Source: Planctomycetota bacterium | GTDB taxonomy: Bacteria > Planctomycetota > UBA1135 > GCA-002686595 | NCBI GenBank assembly: GCA_023150475.1 | Contig: JAKLKU010000015.1 | Location: 1 to 64,000 of the forward strand | DNA length: 64,000 nt | Reading direction: 5' to 3' | Shown: in pieces, positions 36,239 through 46,762 of the stretch | How positions within the stretch are numbered: position 1 is the stretch's first letter | Layout of the letters: every line of letters starts with the position of its first letter | The notes under the pieces: generated by a model | Database searches by the model: none | Told to the model about the DNA's origin: nothing | Seen by the model: the letters and a program-made list of their open reading frames with translations, nothing else | Position numbers and translations under genes: made by a program

Positions 36239-36802
36239 TCAGAGCTTGGCGCGCGCATCGGCGAGCCGCTCGCGCCACGTCGCACTCAATGGATACGGCG
36301 ACGCGTCGAGCAGCGTGACGAGCTCGTGCAGTTTGCGGTTCTTCCAGAGTTTGTGCGCGCGGCCGAAGAACGTCCCTTTCGGGTCGGCTGCGCGCGCGGC
36401 GCTTCGCGCCTGCTCCTCGGCGGCGAGCCTCTCGCGCGCCGCTTCGAAGGCCGAGAGGTCGCCCGCGAGGAACCCGCCGAGTTCGCTGCGCGTGCGCCGC
36501 GCCCATTCGCGCACTTCGTCGAGCTGCGGCACGCCCGTCGCTCGGGTCTTCGACGGCAGCAGCGGTTCGAGGATCCACGGCAAGCGCTCGCCCGCCGACA
36601 GCAGCGACAGCGCGGCGCCGAAGCCGTAGTGCACGCCTTCGACGCGGAGCTCGAGCGTTCCGCGCCGGTAGCGCGCCTCGAACGGGATCGTCGGATCCCA
36701 GGAGAGTTCGAAGCCGTGCTCGCTCACGACGAATCCGAACTCGCGCTCGACGGTGGCGCGGAATTCCTCGGCGCTCGCTGCACGTTTCTCCGCGGGCGGC
36801 AC
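36239..36802 (-). CDS. Conserved-looking hypothetical cytoplasmic protein
   Basis: This 187-residue protein starts with GTG 36802, 15 bp after the lipoamide dehydrogenase stop, so it is probably co-transcribed with that gene. It has no signal peptide or membrane helix. The N-terminal half looks alpha/beta (FRATVEREFGFVVSEHGFEL, FEARYRRGTLELRVEGVHYG) and the C-terminal half is helical and charged (EVREWARRTRSELGGFLAGD). I do not recognise a family. Codon use and the strict GC third positions agree with a real gene. No function is proposed. Confidence 0.65.
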   Translation of the reverse strand: MPPAEKRAASAEEFRATVEREFGFVVSEHGFELSWDPTIPFEARYRRGTLELRVEGVHYGFGAALSLLSAGERLPWILEPLLPSKTRATGVPQLDEVREWARRTRSELGGFLAGDLSAFEAARERLAAEEQARSAARAADPKGTFFGRAHKLWKNRKLHELVTLLDASPYPLSATWRERLADARAKL

Positions 36803-36817
36803 GAACGTGAGCTCGCG

Positions 36818-38242
<1,425 letters not shown>

Positions 38243-38377
38243 GGAGTGCCTTTCTAGCGTCTCGCGCCGCGTGGTCCGCCGGCGCGAAAGGGCGAGCATC
38301 ATAGGAGGCCGCTCCGTGGAGCGCGAGCCGCCGGTCAGCGGGTCAGCGTGAAGCGCAGCGTGATCTCGAAGCGCTCA

Positions 38378-39235
38378 TCACAGGCCGCCCGCACGGTCGG
38401 ACAGGCGTAGTCGTTCGTAGCGGGGCGCGGGGTCGACGACGGCGATCGAGAAGCTCGCGCGAAGCGCATAGACGCCCGACTCGTCGAGCGGGTACTTCCA
38501 GTCGAGGCGTTCGTAGTGATCGAGGGTCGCGCCCGGAGCGAGTTCGTTCTCCGTCGACAGCCGGTTTCCGCCGCCGCCGCCACGAAACGCACGCGGAGCG
38601 ACCTCCCCGCCATCGCGCTGCAGTTCGTAGGCGCACGGTGACTTGAACGAGCCATGTGCAGAGCTCTTCTTCCATCGGACGATTTCGTTCCCGCGGTTCG
38701 TGAAGCTCCAGTTGACGCGCACGCCTTCGCCGAGCTGGAACGTGTCCTTCTCGAGCCAACAACGTGCCTCCAAGTCGACGGGCCGGTCGACGTAAAGCGC
38801 CGGAACGAGCTTCGTCGCGTCGGCTACGAACGAAAGCGCGCTCGCGTCGAGCCACACGCATTGGTGCCAACCCTCGCCATCCACCAAGTGTCCGCCCCAC
38901 GAGCTCGTCTCGAACTCGCCGAGATCCGCGAAACAGTCGCGCCCGCCGCTGACGCCGTCGGCGGGCTCGTAGCAGAGCACGAACTCGGAGTTCCGCGAGT
39001 CGCGCGCGGTCAACGCGAGCCAGCGCACGTCGATCTCGCGGCCGTTCTCGGTGACGACGATGCGCGGCGTGACGGCTTCACGTTCCTCGACATCGCTCGA
39101 GCCGTCGTGCGCAACGCTGCGCTCTCGAGCCTGCTCGTCGGCGTTCGTTCGCGCGGACGGAGCTTGCGTCACGCAACTCGTCACACCCAAACACGCGAGC
39201 ACGCTTGCCACGCCGATCCAATCGTTCACGTCCAT
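38378..39235 (-). CDS. Lipoprotein of unknown function, possible C-terminal frameshift
   Basis: The product begins at ATG 39235 with a lipobox (ACLGVTSC, cysteine about residue 22). It continues as a beta-rich exported protein with several cysteines and segments such as VNWSFTNRGNEIVRWKKSS, similar to intracellular-proteinase-inhibitor-like (BsuPI) or other Ig-like folds. It stops at 38378 in an atypical tail (SDRAGGL). Removing one C from a CCCC run (38422-38425, minus strand) would instead give PAPATNDYACPTVRAACDE, then RFEITLRFTLTR, ending at 38335. This is a much more protein-like strand ending. It is either a natural frameshift or a base error. Confidence 0.7.
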   Translation of the reverse strand: MDVNDWIGVASVLACLGVTSCVTQAPSARTNADEQARERSVAHDGSSDVEEREAVTPRIVVTENGREIDVRWLALTARDSRNSEFVLCYEPADGVSGGRDCFADLGEFETSSWGGHLVDGEGWHQCVWLDASALSFVADATKLVPALYVDRPVDLEARCWLEKDTFQLGEGVRVNWSFTNRGNEIVRWKKSSAHGSFKSPCAYELQRDGGEVAPRAFRGGGGGNRLSTENELAPGATLDHYERLDWKYPLDESGVYALRASFSIAVVDPAPRYERLRLSDRAGGL

Positions 39236-39376
39236 GCGTCGGCCTTCGTCGCTGCGCCGCGGAATCGCTCGCGCGAGCGTGCTCCAGACTAGCTCGCGCC
39301 GTCGCATTCGCTCGTTGTCTCTATGGGCGACTGGTGACGCCGAACGCATGCGGATACCCTCGCCCGCTCCTCTCCG

Positions 39377-40753
39377 ATGCGTGCCGCGGATGTCCACAAG
39401 CCCACCGTCGCCGGGCCTGGCGGCGAATTGCCGCACGCGCGGCGCGGGCACTTGCGCCTTTTCGTCTTCTTCGCGGGCCTCGCGGTCCTCGGCGCCGGGC
39501 TCGGCGTGCTCGGGTTGCACGCCGCCGAGTCGGAGCGCGCACGCGATGCCGTGCTGGTCGCCGTCGTGTGCGTCGTCGCCGCGCTCGGCTTCGCCGGCGT
39601 GCTCTTCCATCGGCTGAAGATCATCCGGTGGCGCTGGCGCGAGACCGAGGAGTACCTGGCGCGCATCCGGGCGGAGTCCGCGAAGTATCGCACGGTGCTC
39701 GAAGGCGCGGCGGACATGTTGCTGCTCGTCGAGCCGGGCGACGCACGCATCCAGGAGCGGAACGCGGCGGCGCGTGAACTGCTCGGGCTCGACTCGTCGA
39801 CCGCGACAGTCGCTTTCACTGCGTTGGTCGCGGAAGGTGACGTCGAACGCGTGCGTGCCGCGCTGCAACGCGCGCTCGAAGTGCGCGGCGAGCCGGTGTC
39901 GCTCGGCGAGCTCGCGGTCCGCGGCCGCGAGGATCGTTGGCTCTCCGTCGACGCGCGCGTCGCGGGCATCGAGCTCGGCGAAGGCCACGCGGTGCTCGTC
40001 GCGCTGCGCGACTTGACCGTACAGAAGCAGATGGAGCGGAAGCTCGAGATCCACGAGCGGCTCTCGTCGCTGGGCTTGCTCACCGCGGGCGTCGCGCACG
40101 AGATCAACAATCCGCTCGAAGGCATCGGCAACTACTTGAAGCTGCTCGAACGCCCCGAGCTCGAGCCCGAACAACGCTCGCGTTACCTCGCGAACGTCCA
40201 ACACGGCTTCGGCCGCATCCGCGAGATCGCTCGCGACCTGCTGCGTTTCGCGCGGCCGAGCGAGAAGAGCGAACCGATCGATTTCGCGCTTGCCGTCGAA
40301 CGTGCGTTCGAGCTCGTCAAGCTCGCCGATCGTGTGCGCGGCGTCACGCTCGAATTGAAGATCGCCGAGCGGCCGCTGTGGGTCGTCGGCGACGCGGGCC
40401 GGCTCGAACAAGTGATCGTCAACCTGGTGATCAACGCGGGCGTCGCGAGCGGCCCGAACGGTCACGTGTGGATCACGGCGCGCCGCGTCGCGGAAACCGG
40501 CGTCGAAACGGTCGAGCTGCAGGTCGAGGACGACGGTCCGGGCATCCCGCCCGAGGATCTGCGACGCATCTTCGATCCGTTCGTGTCGTCGACCGGCGGC
40601 ACGGGCCTCGGCCTCGCCGTGTCCTACGGCATCGTTTCCGCGCACGGAGGCGAACTCTCTGCCGCCAACCGTGCCGAGCGTGGAGCGTGCTTCACGTTGC
40701 GTCTACCTTGGAGTCCGGAACGAACGCCCGAACGGGCGCGGAGCCCACGATGA
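39377..40753 (+). CDS. NtrB-like sensor histidine kinase with PAS domain
   Basis: The 458-residue kinase has two transmembrane helices (about 27-46 and 57-76) with almost no loop between them. A PAS-like domain (about 95-215) follows, then an HisKA dimerisation domain with the phosphorylated histidine in AGVAHEINNPLEGIGNYL. The HATPase domain carries the N-box (LEQVIVNLVINAGVAS), G1 (DDGPGIPPED) and G2 (GGTGLGLAVSYG). The AHEINNPL box and the overlapping sigma54-type regulator gene (ATGA, 4 nt) mark it as NtrB/AtoS-like. With almost no periplasmic loop, it probably senses a membrane or cytoplasmic cue through PAS. Confidence 0.92.
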   Translation: MRAADVHKPTVAGPGGELPHARRGHLRLFVFFAGLAVLGAGLGVLGLHAAESERARDAVLVAVVCVVAALGFAGVLFHRLKIIRWRWRETEEYLARIRAESAKYRTVLEGAADMLLLVEPGDARIQERNAAARELLGLDSSTATVAFTALVAEGDVERVRAALQRALEVRGEPVSLGELAVRGREDRWLSVDARVAGIELGEGHAVLVALRDLTVQKQMERKLEIHERLSSLGLLTAGVAHEINNPLEGIGNYLKLLERPELEPEQRSRYLANVQHGFGRIREIARDLLRFARPSEKSEPIDFALAVERAFELVKLADRVRGVTLELKIAERPLWVVGDAGRLEQVIVNLVINAGVASGPNGHVWITARRVAETGVETVELQVEDDGPGIPPEDLRRIFDPFVSSTGGTGLGLAVSYGIVSAHGGELSAANRAERGACFTLRLPWSPERTPERARSPR

Positions 40754-42159
40754 AACGGTCCATCCACGTCCTGGTCGTCGACGACGAAGCTTTCGTGCGC
40801 GATTCGCTGCGCGAGGTCCTGACGCTCGAAGGCCTGCGCGCCACGGCGGTCGCAGGCGTGAACGAAGCTCTCGCCGTCGCCGCGAGCGAGCCCGTCCACG
40901 TGATCGTCACCGACCTGTCGATGCCGCACGGCGGTGGACTCGCGTTGCTGCGCGAAGTGCGCTCCGCCGGCGTCGAAGTGCCGGTGATCGTGATCAGCGG
41001 CGTCGGCACCGTCGCGGACGCCGTCACGGCGATGAAGTCGGGAGCGTTCGACTTCCTGCAGAAGCCGGTCGATCCCGAACAACTGCTGCTCGTCATCCGC
41101 CGCGCGGCCGAACACCAGGGCCTGCGCGCGGAAGTCGCGCGTTTGCGTTCGACGGTCGACGCGTTGCGGCCGACGCGCGAGCTCGTCGGCTCGTCGCCGG
41201 AGATGGAGCGCGTGCGCGCGGCGATCGCGAAAGTCGCGCCGACGGACGCCGTCGTGTTGATCCACGGCGAGACTGGCACGGGCAAGGAGCTCGTCTCCCA
41301 CGCGCTGCATCGGCAGAGTCCGCGGGCGGCACGGCCGAGCTTGCGCATCAACTGCACGGCGTTCGCCGACGCACTCACGCTCGAGAGCGAGCTCTTCGGC
41401 CACGCGCAAGGCGCGTTCCCGGGAGCGACGAGCGAACGAGTCGGCCGTCTCGCCGAAGCCGAAGGCGGCACGTTGGTGCTCGACGAGATCGGCGCGCTGC
41501 CGCTCGCGCTGCAACCGAAGCTCCTGCGTTTCCTCGAGACCGGCGAGTACGAGCGACTCGGCGAGACGCGCACGAAGAGCGCCGACGTGCGGCTCGTCGC
41601 GATCACCAACGAGGAACTGAAGGCGAAGGCGGAGAGCGGCAAGTTCCGTGAAGACCTGCTCTCGCGCCTGTCGGTGTTCCCGATCGGACTGCCGCCGCTG
41701 CGGCTGCGCAAGAGCGACTTGCCGGAGCTCGCCGCGCACTTGCTCGCGAGGCCGCACGGCTCACGCACGCGTTCGAAGCAGGCGCCGAGTTTCACGCTCT
41801 CGGCGGAAGCGTTGGACGTGCTCGCGAGCTACGAGTGGCCCGGCAACGTGCGCGAGCTCGGCAACGTGCTGGAACGCGCCGTGATCGTCTCGGCGACGCC
41901 GGAGCTCGGCGCGGACCTCTTCCGCGGCATCCTCGAGTCCAACCTCGCGTCGCCTCGGGCGAGCGGTCCGTACGAGTTCCACTTGCGCGCGAACCTCGAC
42001 GCGGTCGAGCGCAAGTTGCTCCTGAAGGTGCTCGCCCACACGAAGAACCACCGCAAGGAAGCAGCGCTGCTGCTCGGCATCGACCCGCGCAACCTGAGCT
42101 ACTACCTGAAGAAGCACCGCATCAGCGAAGCCGAGATCGAAGAGCTCGCGAAGAGCTGA
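40750..42159 (+). CDS. NtrC-family response regulator with variant GAFTGA loop
   Basis: The 469-residue regulator has a receiver domain (VLVVDDEAFVRDSL; phosphoacceptor in IVTDLSMPHGGG), an AAA+ domain with Walker A (IHGETGTGKELV), Walker B (GGTLVLDEIG) and R-finger region, and a C-terminal Fis-type helix-turn-helix (HRKEAALLLGIDPRNLSYYL). The sigma54-contacting loop reads ELFGHAQGAFPGATSE, GAFPGA instead of GAFTGA. The threonine there contacts sigma54 in known activators, so activation may be altered or lost. It forms a two-component pair with the kinase whose gene it overlaps by 4 nt. Confidence 0.92.
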   Translation: MKRSIHVLVVDDEAFVRDSLREVLTLEGLRATAVAGVNEALAVAASEPVHVIVTDLSMPHGGGLALLREVRSAGVEVPVIVISGVGTVADAVTAMKSGAFDFLQKPVDPEQLLLVIRRAAEHQGLRAEVARLRSTVDALRPTRELVGSSPEMERVRAAIAKVAPTDAVVLIHGETGTGKELVSHALHRQSPRAARPSLRINCTAFADALTLESELFGHAQGAFPGATSERVGRLAEAEGGTLVLDEIGALPLALQPKLLRFLETGEYERLGETRTKSADVRLVAITNEELKAKAESGKFREDLLSRLSVFPIGLPPLRLRKSDLPELAAHLLARPHGSRTRSKQAPSFTLSAEALDVLASYEWPGNVRELGNVLERAVIVSATPELGADLFRGILESNLASPRASGPYEFHLRANLDAVERKLLLKVLAHTKNHRKEAALLLGIDPRNLSYYLKKHRISEAEIEELAKS

Positions 42160-42240
42160 ACGACCCTGCGCACCGCGTTGCGTAGTCGGCGAGCGAGTGG
42201 CCGGATAGAGTCCAAGTCTGCCCACGCCTCGGAGGTCGCC

Positions 42241-44892
42241 ATGCTGAACTGCTCGCCGCGCGCCCTCGCTCTCGCGGCCCTGATCGTCCTCTCGCCGACG
42301 CTCCACGCCCAGATCTTCGGCGCCGAGCCGATCGATCCGTTCGACGTCCGCGCCGCTTCCGGGGGCTACGTCCTGCACGTCGATCCCGATTCGCCGCGCG
42401 GCGACGGAGCCGCTACGTACCGCCTCTCGCGAGGCGCTCAGGTGCTGTGGACCAAGAGCTTCGACTGCACGTTGCTGCACATCGTGCTCGGCGACGACGG
42501 GGCATTCGCGGGCAGTGCGACGCGCAAGCGCGGCGAGCCGCACGAGACCGAGCTCGTGTTGATGCTGGTCGGTCCGGACGGCGCGCCGCGGTTCGAAACG
42601 CGACTCCCGCAGGACGAGCCGAGCTTCATGCACGGCCCGGACTTCCCGTACGCGGACGACTGCATCGCCTTGCCGGAGTTCGACCGGGTCATCTTCCGGC
42701 TCCATCGCAACGGAGCCGGCGGCGGATTCGACAGCCAATTCGAAGAGTGGCGCTCCGTGCGCTGGTCGAGCGGCGAAGCGCTCGGAGCGCTCGTGCCCGC
42801 TCGAAACCTGCACGAACCGCGCGGTGTCAGCCGTTTCACCGCCGCACGACCGATCCGTGGGTTGCCGTTGGTCGCCGTGCAGGCCCTGATCCTCAACTTC
42901 GAGCCGCGCGAGATGGGCGCTCTCTTCGCGGTCGTCGATTTCGACGGGCGTCCGGTCTGGGAGCAGCGCGAACCGCACGACTACGAGCGACCGGACGACA
43001 AGGACGGTGAGGATCGACTGTGGTCATCGGTCACGCGCGACGGCGCGCTGCTCGCGTCCGACGAGCCGGCCAGGTTCGCGATCGCGCTCGTCCGAGAAGC
43101 CAAGCGCGTGCGCTTCGAGGTGACCTCCGATCCAACGCGCTCGACCGGTTGGCGAGTCACCGAAGTCGACCGCACGGATCACGCGTTGGCGATCGCGGCA
43201 GGGCCAAGCGATGCTCCACCCGAGTATCCGCCGCTCGCGCTCGAACTCGTCGGCACGATTGCGCTGCAAGGTGCGGGTAGCAACGCCGAACGGATTCACG
43301 GATTCGACGTCGACGACCGCGGTCGACTCGGTGCAATCGTGCACGCGGATGGCAAGGAGCCGCATTTCGTGTTGCGCGGTGCAAACGGCGAGTCGATCGC
43401 CGATGTCGCGCTGCACCTCGGTCCGATCGAGAAGCTCTCGGCACCGCAATCCGTGTGGTTGAAGGGCGAGCGTTGGCTCGTGCACGCGCGCACCTGGGGC
43501 GACGACGATCGCGCGTACGCTTGGTGGCTCGACCTGCCGACGGGCTCGCTCTCGGAAATCGAGGGTTTCGACTGCGCGCCGATCGAGAAAGCGGACGGCA
43601 GCTTCGACGGTGGCTTCGTCGCACTGACATCGAAATCGGCTCCGTACACGATCGTCACCACGCTCTCGTCGTTCGACGCGCAGGGCAAGTTGCGTTGGCA
43701 GTGCGTCGAAGCGTACGGCCAGAGCGAGGACGGGCTCTTCAGCCCCGAAGCCATCGCGGTGAGCCCGAGAGGCGAAATCGGCGTGCTGGACAACATCAAG
43801 CATCTGATCCAGCGCTTCGACGTCGCCGGTAAGTTGGCCGGTGAGATCGAACTCGAGAAGGTGCTCGGGCGCGAACCGAACTACCCGAGCGAACTCGGCG
43901 TCGACCCGCAGGGCAATTGGATCGTCTACGACTTCGACGGTGCGCCGCCGGTGCTCCGAGTCACGCACGACGGCAAGCTGACGGCGAGCTTCACACCGAT
44001 GTACGCCGAGGGTCGCGAGTTCCGTCCGCCCGACGGATTGCGCGCCGCGCCGGACGGCACGCTCTGGGCGACCGACGGTTACGCGCTGGTGCGCCTGAAC
44101 GAACAAGGTGTCGTGGATCGGGTGCTCGGCGACGCGCCGAGCGACGCGAGCTTGGGCGAAGTCGAGCACGCCTTCGTCGATCACACCGGCCGCATCCTGC
44201 TCGCGGATGAGCGCACGCACGCGATCCACGTGTTCGACGCGCAGGGCAAGCCGACGGCGTTGTGTAAGCTCGACCCCGACGACGTCGACGAAGACACCGA
44301 GATCGGATGCATCGCGGTCGCGCCGGACAACTCGATCCACGTCGGCCCGCTCGCCGACGAGGACCATCCGTACCGCGGCTTCGCCGCGAGCGGCGCACCG
44401 CTCGGGAACGACTTCTTCGGCGGCACGAACCACTTCCAGCCGGCGAGTGGCCGGCGCTGGGAGGTGTACTGGGACGAGGTGCACCTGCACGCGCCTGACG
44501 GGTCGGAGCTCGAGAAGCACCTGCGTACGCCCGACGATCGTTGGCTCACGTCGAGCGACGACTCGGCGGTCACCGCCGACGGCACGTTGGTCGTCGCCGC
44601 GCGCGGTCGCTTCCACGTCTTCGGTCCCGACGGCAAGCCGCGGGTGTCGCTCGACGCGCCGTGGGGCGCCGGCTTCGCAAGGCTCGCGCTGTCGCGCTCG
44701 CACGTCTTCGCAAGCTCCGGCGAAGAAGTCTGGCGCACGGACCTCTCGAGCGGCGCGATCTCGAAAGCGAAGTTCGGCCCCGAGCTCACGGACGGCGCGG
44801 TCACCGTGCCCGCGTGGCGCGAGGAGGCTCGCGAGCTCTGGATCGTCGACTGCACCGCGAAGAAGGTGCTGCGCTACCGAGTGAAGCAGTGA
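42241..44892 (+). CDS. Secreted beta-propeller (NHL-like) protein
   Basis: The 883-residue product starts at ATG 42241, with an excellent GGAGGT ribosome binding site 5 nt upstream. It has a signal peptide ending at LSPTLHAQ (residues 1-23). The mature protein is built of repeated propeller blades with the signature 'xGxLWxxD': IAVSPRGEIGVLDNIKHLIQ, LGVDPQGNWIVYDF, LRAAPDGTLWATDGYALVRL, FVDHTGRILLADERTHAIHV and VTADGTLVVAARGRFHVF. No catalytic residues are recognised. Propellers like this bind ligands or serve as lyases, but that cannot be decided here. It is followed by a perfect stem-loop. Confidence 0.78.
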   Translation: MLNCSPRALALAALIVLSPTLHAQIFGAEPIDPFDVRAASGGYVLHVDPDSPRGDGAATYRLSRGAQVLWTKSFDCTLLHIVLGDDGAFAGSATRKRGEPHETELVLMLVGPDGAPRFETRLPQDEPSFMHGPDFPYADDCIALPEFDRVIFRLHRNGAGGGFDSQFEEWRSVRWSSGEALGALVPARNLHEPRGVSRFTAARPIRGLPLVAVQALILNFEPREMGALFAVVDFDGRPVWEQREPHDYERPDDKDGEDRLWSSVTRDGALLASDEPARFAIALVREAKRVRFEVTSDPTRSTGWRVTEVDRTDHALAIAAGPSDAPPEYPPLALELVGTIALQGAGSNAERIHGFDVDDRGRLGAIVHADGKEPHFVLRGANGESIADVALHLGPIEKLSAPQSVWLKGERWLVHARTWGDDDRAYAWWLDLPTGSLSEIEGFDCAPIEKADGSFDGGFVALTSKSAPYTIVTTLSSFDAQGKLRWQCVEAYGQSEDGLFSPEAIAVSPRGEIGVLDNIKHLIQRFDVAGKLAGEIELEKVLGREPNYPSELGVDPQGNWIVYDFDGAPPVLRVTHDGKLTASFTPMYAEGREFRPPDGLRAAPDGTLWATDGYALVRLNEQGVVDRVLGDAPSDASLGEVEHAFVDHTGRILLADERTHAIHVFDAQGKPTALCKLDPDDVDEDTEIGCIAVAPDNSIHVGPLADEDHPYRGFAASGAPLGNDFFGGTNHFQPASGRRWEVYWDEVHLHAPDGSELEKHLRTPDDRWLTSSDDSAVTADGTLVVAARGRFHVFGPDGKPRVSLDAPWGAGFARLALSRSHVFASSGEEVWRTDLSSGAISKAKFGPELTDGAVTVPAWREEARELWIVDCTAKKVLRYRVKQ

Positions 44893-44901
44893 GACCGCTG
44901 C

Positions 44902-44921
44902 CGCCGAGCCGAAGCTCGGCG
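44902..44921 (+). terminator. Stem-loop after the beta-propeller gene
   Basis: CGCCGAGC (44902-44909) pairs perfectly with GCTCGGCG (44914-44921) around a CGAA tetraloop, 9 bp after the stop codon. No T-rich tract follows, so it is either a weak intrinsic or a Rho-assisted terminator or an mRNA-stabilising hairpin. Confidence 0.5.
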
Positions 44922-44955
44922 CGGCTCCGGCGAATCTTCGAAGCAGGTCGACCGC

Positions 44956-46746
44956 GTGGGTAGGATGCGGCCGGGCGAGATGAGCGGCGAGTACCACGTG
45001 TGGATCGAGCGACTCTCGACGGCCGTGCGCGTGTCGGCGGTTGCGGCGCTCGTCGCGCTGATCGCCGAGTTCGGGTTCCGGCTCGAGGATGCGTGGCTCG
45101 AACGGGTGCACTGGGTCGAGCTCGGCGTCACCGCGCTCCTCGCGCTCGCGACGATCGCACGCTTCGCAGTCGCGGCGGACAAGCGGCGGCATTTCGCGGA
45201 GCACCGCGTCGAATGCCTGTTGGTCACGGTGTTCCTGGGCTGCGTCGTCGCGAGTTCGGCCTTCGGCGAAGCAGGCGTCGGACTGCGCTGGGTGGTGATC
45301 CTCGCGCAGGTCTACCTCGTGTTCGCCGCCGTGCTGACCCTCGCACGCGCGAACGAAGCACTGCTCCGCCAGCGTGTGCGGCCCGAGCTCGCGCTGGTCG
45401 GCAGTTTCGTGCTGCTGATCCTCGTCGGCGCGGCGCTCTTCATGCTGCCCGCGGTGCGTGCCGACGGCGCGCGCGAGTGGAGTTGGTCGGACGCGCTCTT
45501 CACGTCGACGAGCGCCGTGTGCGTCACCGGTCTCTCGGTGCGCGACGTCGCGGCGGACCTGTCGTTCCGTGGCCAAGCGCTCCTGCTCGCGCTGATCCAG
45601 CTCGGCGGTCTCGGACTCGTCGGGCTCGCCGCGGCCGTTTCGGTGTTCCAGCGTCGTTCGCTGCGCTTGGAGGAGGCCGGCGCGCTGCAAGCGCTGCTCG
45701 GCGTCGAGGACCTCGGCTCGCTGAGGCGTTTCCTCCAATACATGCTCGCGATCACGCTCGCCGTCGAGCTCGTCGGCGCCGTGTTGCTGTGGCGCGGCGC
45801 CGCGCTCCCCGCGGATGCGCCGGGGGGCGGATGGTGGTGGGCGTGTTTCCACTCGGTCTCGGCGTTCTGCAACGCCGGCTTCGGACTGCACGCGGACAGT
45901 CTGGTCGGTCGAGCGGGAGATCCGTTCGTGCTCGGCGTGCTCGGCGCTGCGATCGTCATCGGCGGTCTCGGTTATCCGGTGTGGACCGACCTGCTGCGAT
46001 ATCGCGTCACGAGTCTGGCGATCCTGCGCCGTGCGCGTTGGCACGTCGCGCATCGACTCGGCGGTGAAGTCACGCGGCTCGCGCTGCACACCAAGCTCAC
46101 GCTCTCGACCGTCGGCGTGTTGCTCGTCGGCGGCACGCTCGTCTTCTGGCTCTCGGAGAAGAACGGCGTGCTCGGCGGCTTCGACCCGGTGCTCGGTTGG
46201 GTCAACGCGGCCTTCCAATCGGTGACGTTGCGCACCGCGGGCTTCAACTCGATCGATCTCGGGCTGCTCGCGACGCCCACGCTGCTCTTCATGATGGTCT
46301 GGATGGCGATCGGCGCGTCGCCGCTCTCCACCGGCGGAGGGATCAAGACCTCGGCGATCGCCGTGGTCTTCCACATGCTGCGCGCGATGCTGAAGAACCG
46401 CGAACAGGTCGATGCGTTCGGCCGCAGTTTGCCGCGTGGCATCGTCAACGCGGCGGTCAGCGTCGTCGCGCTGTATGCGGCCGCCGTCCTGGTCTTCGCG
46501 ACGGCGCTGATGGCGACGCAGAGCGGAGTCGCGTTCCTCGACGTGCTCTTCGAGACGATCAGCGCGCTTTCGACCGTCGGGCTCTCCCGCGGCGTGACGG
46601 CCGCCGTCGACGACACGGGCCGGGTGATCTTGTGCGCGGCGATGCTGGTCGGGCGCGTCGGCCCGATCGCGCTCTTGTGGACGCTCTTCTCGCGAGGCCC
46701 ATCGGTGCGCTACGAGTATCCCAGCGAGAAGATGGTGGTCGCGTGA
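44956..46746 (+). CDS. TrkH/KtrB-type potassium transporter, channel subunit
   Basis: The 596-residue membrane protein has an N-terminal region of four or so extra helices and then the four M1-P-M2 units of the SKT family. The selectivity-filter glycines are seen in all four P-loops: STSAVCVTGLS, HSVSAFCNAGFG, QSVTLRTAGFN and ETISALSTVGLS. The segment SPLSTGGGIKTSA matches the gating-loop region of KtrB/TrkH. GTG 44956 is the furthest start, but ATG 44965 or 44980 are equally plausible. The adjacent RCK-domain gene begins 16 bp downstream. It imports K+ coupled to a cation gradient or by channel-like flow. Confidence 0.93.
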   Translation: MGRMRPGEMSGEYHVWIERLSTAVRVSAVAALVALIAEFGFRLEDAWLERVHWVELGVTALLALATIARFAVAADKRRHFAEHRVECLLVTVFLGCVVASSAFGEAGVGLRWVVILAQVYLVFAAVLTLARANEALLRQRVRPELALVGSFVLLILVGAALFMLPAVRADGAREWSWSDALFTSTSAVCVTGLSVRDVAADLSFRGQALLLALIQLGGLGLVGLAAAVSVFQRRSLRLEEAGALQALLGVEDLGSLRRFLQYMLAITLAVELVGAVLLWRGAALPADAPGGGWWWACFHSVSAFCNAGFGLHADSLVGRAGDPFVLGVLGAAIVIGGLGYPVWTDLLRYRVTSLAILRRARWHVAHRLGGEVTRLALHTKLTLSTVGVLLVGGTLVFWLSEKNGVLGGFDPVLGWVNAAFQSVTLRTAGFNSIDLGLLATPTLLFMMVWMAIGASPLSTGGGIKTSAIAVVFHMLRAMLKNREQVDAFGRSLPRGIVNAAVSVVALYAAAVLVFATALMATQSGVAFLDVLFETISALSTVGLSRGVTAAVDDTGRVILCAAMLVGRVGPIALLWTLFSRGPSVRYEYPSEKMVVA

Positions 46747-46762
46747 ACCTGGAGCGGAGCGT

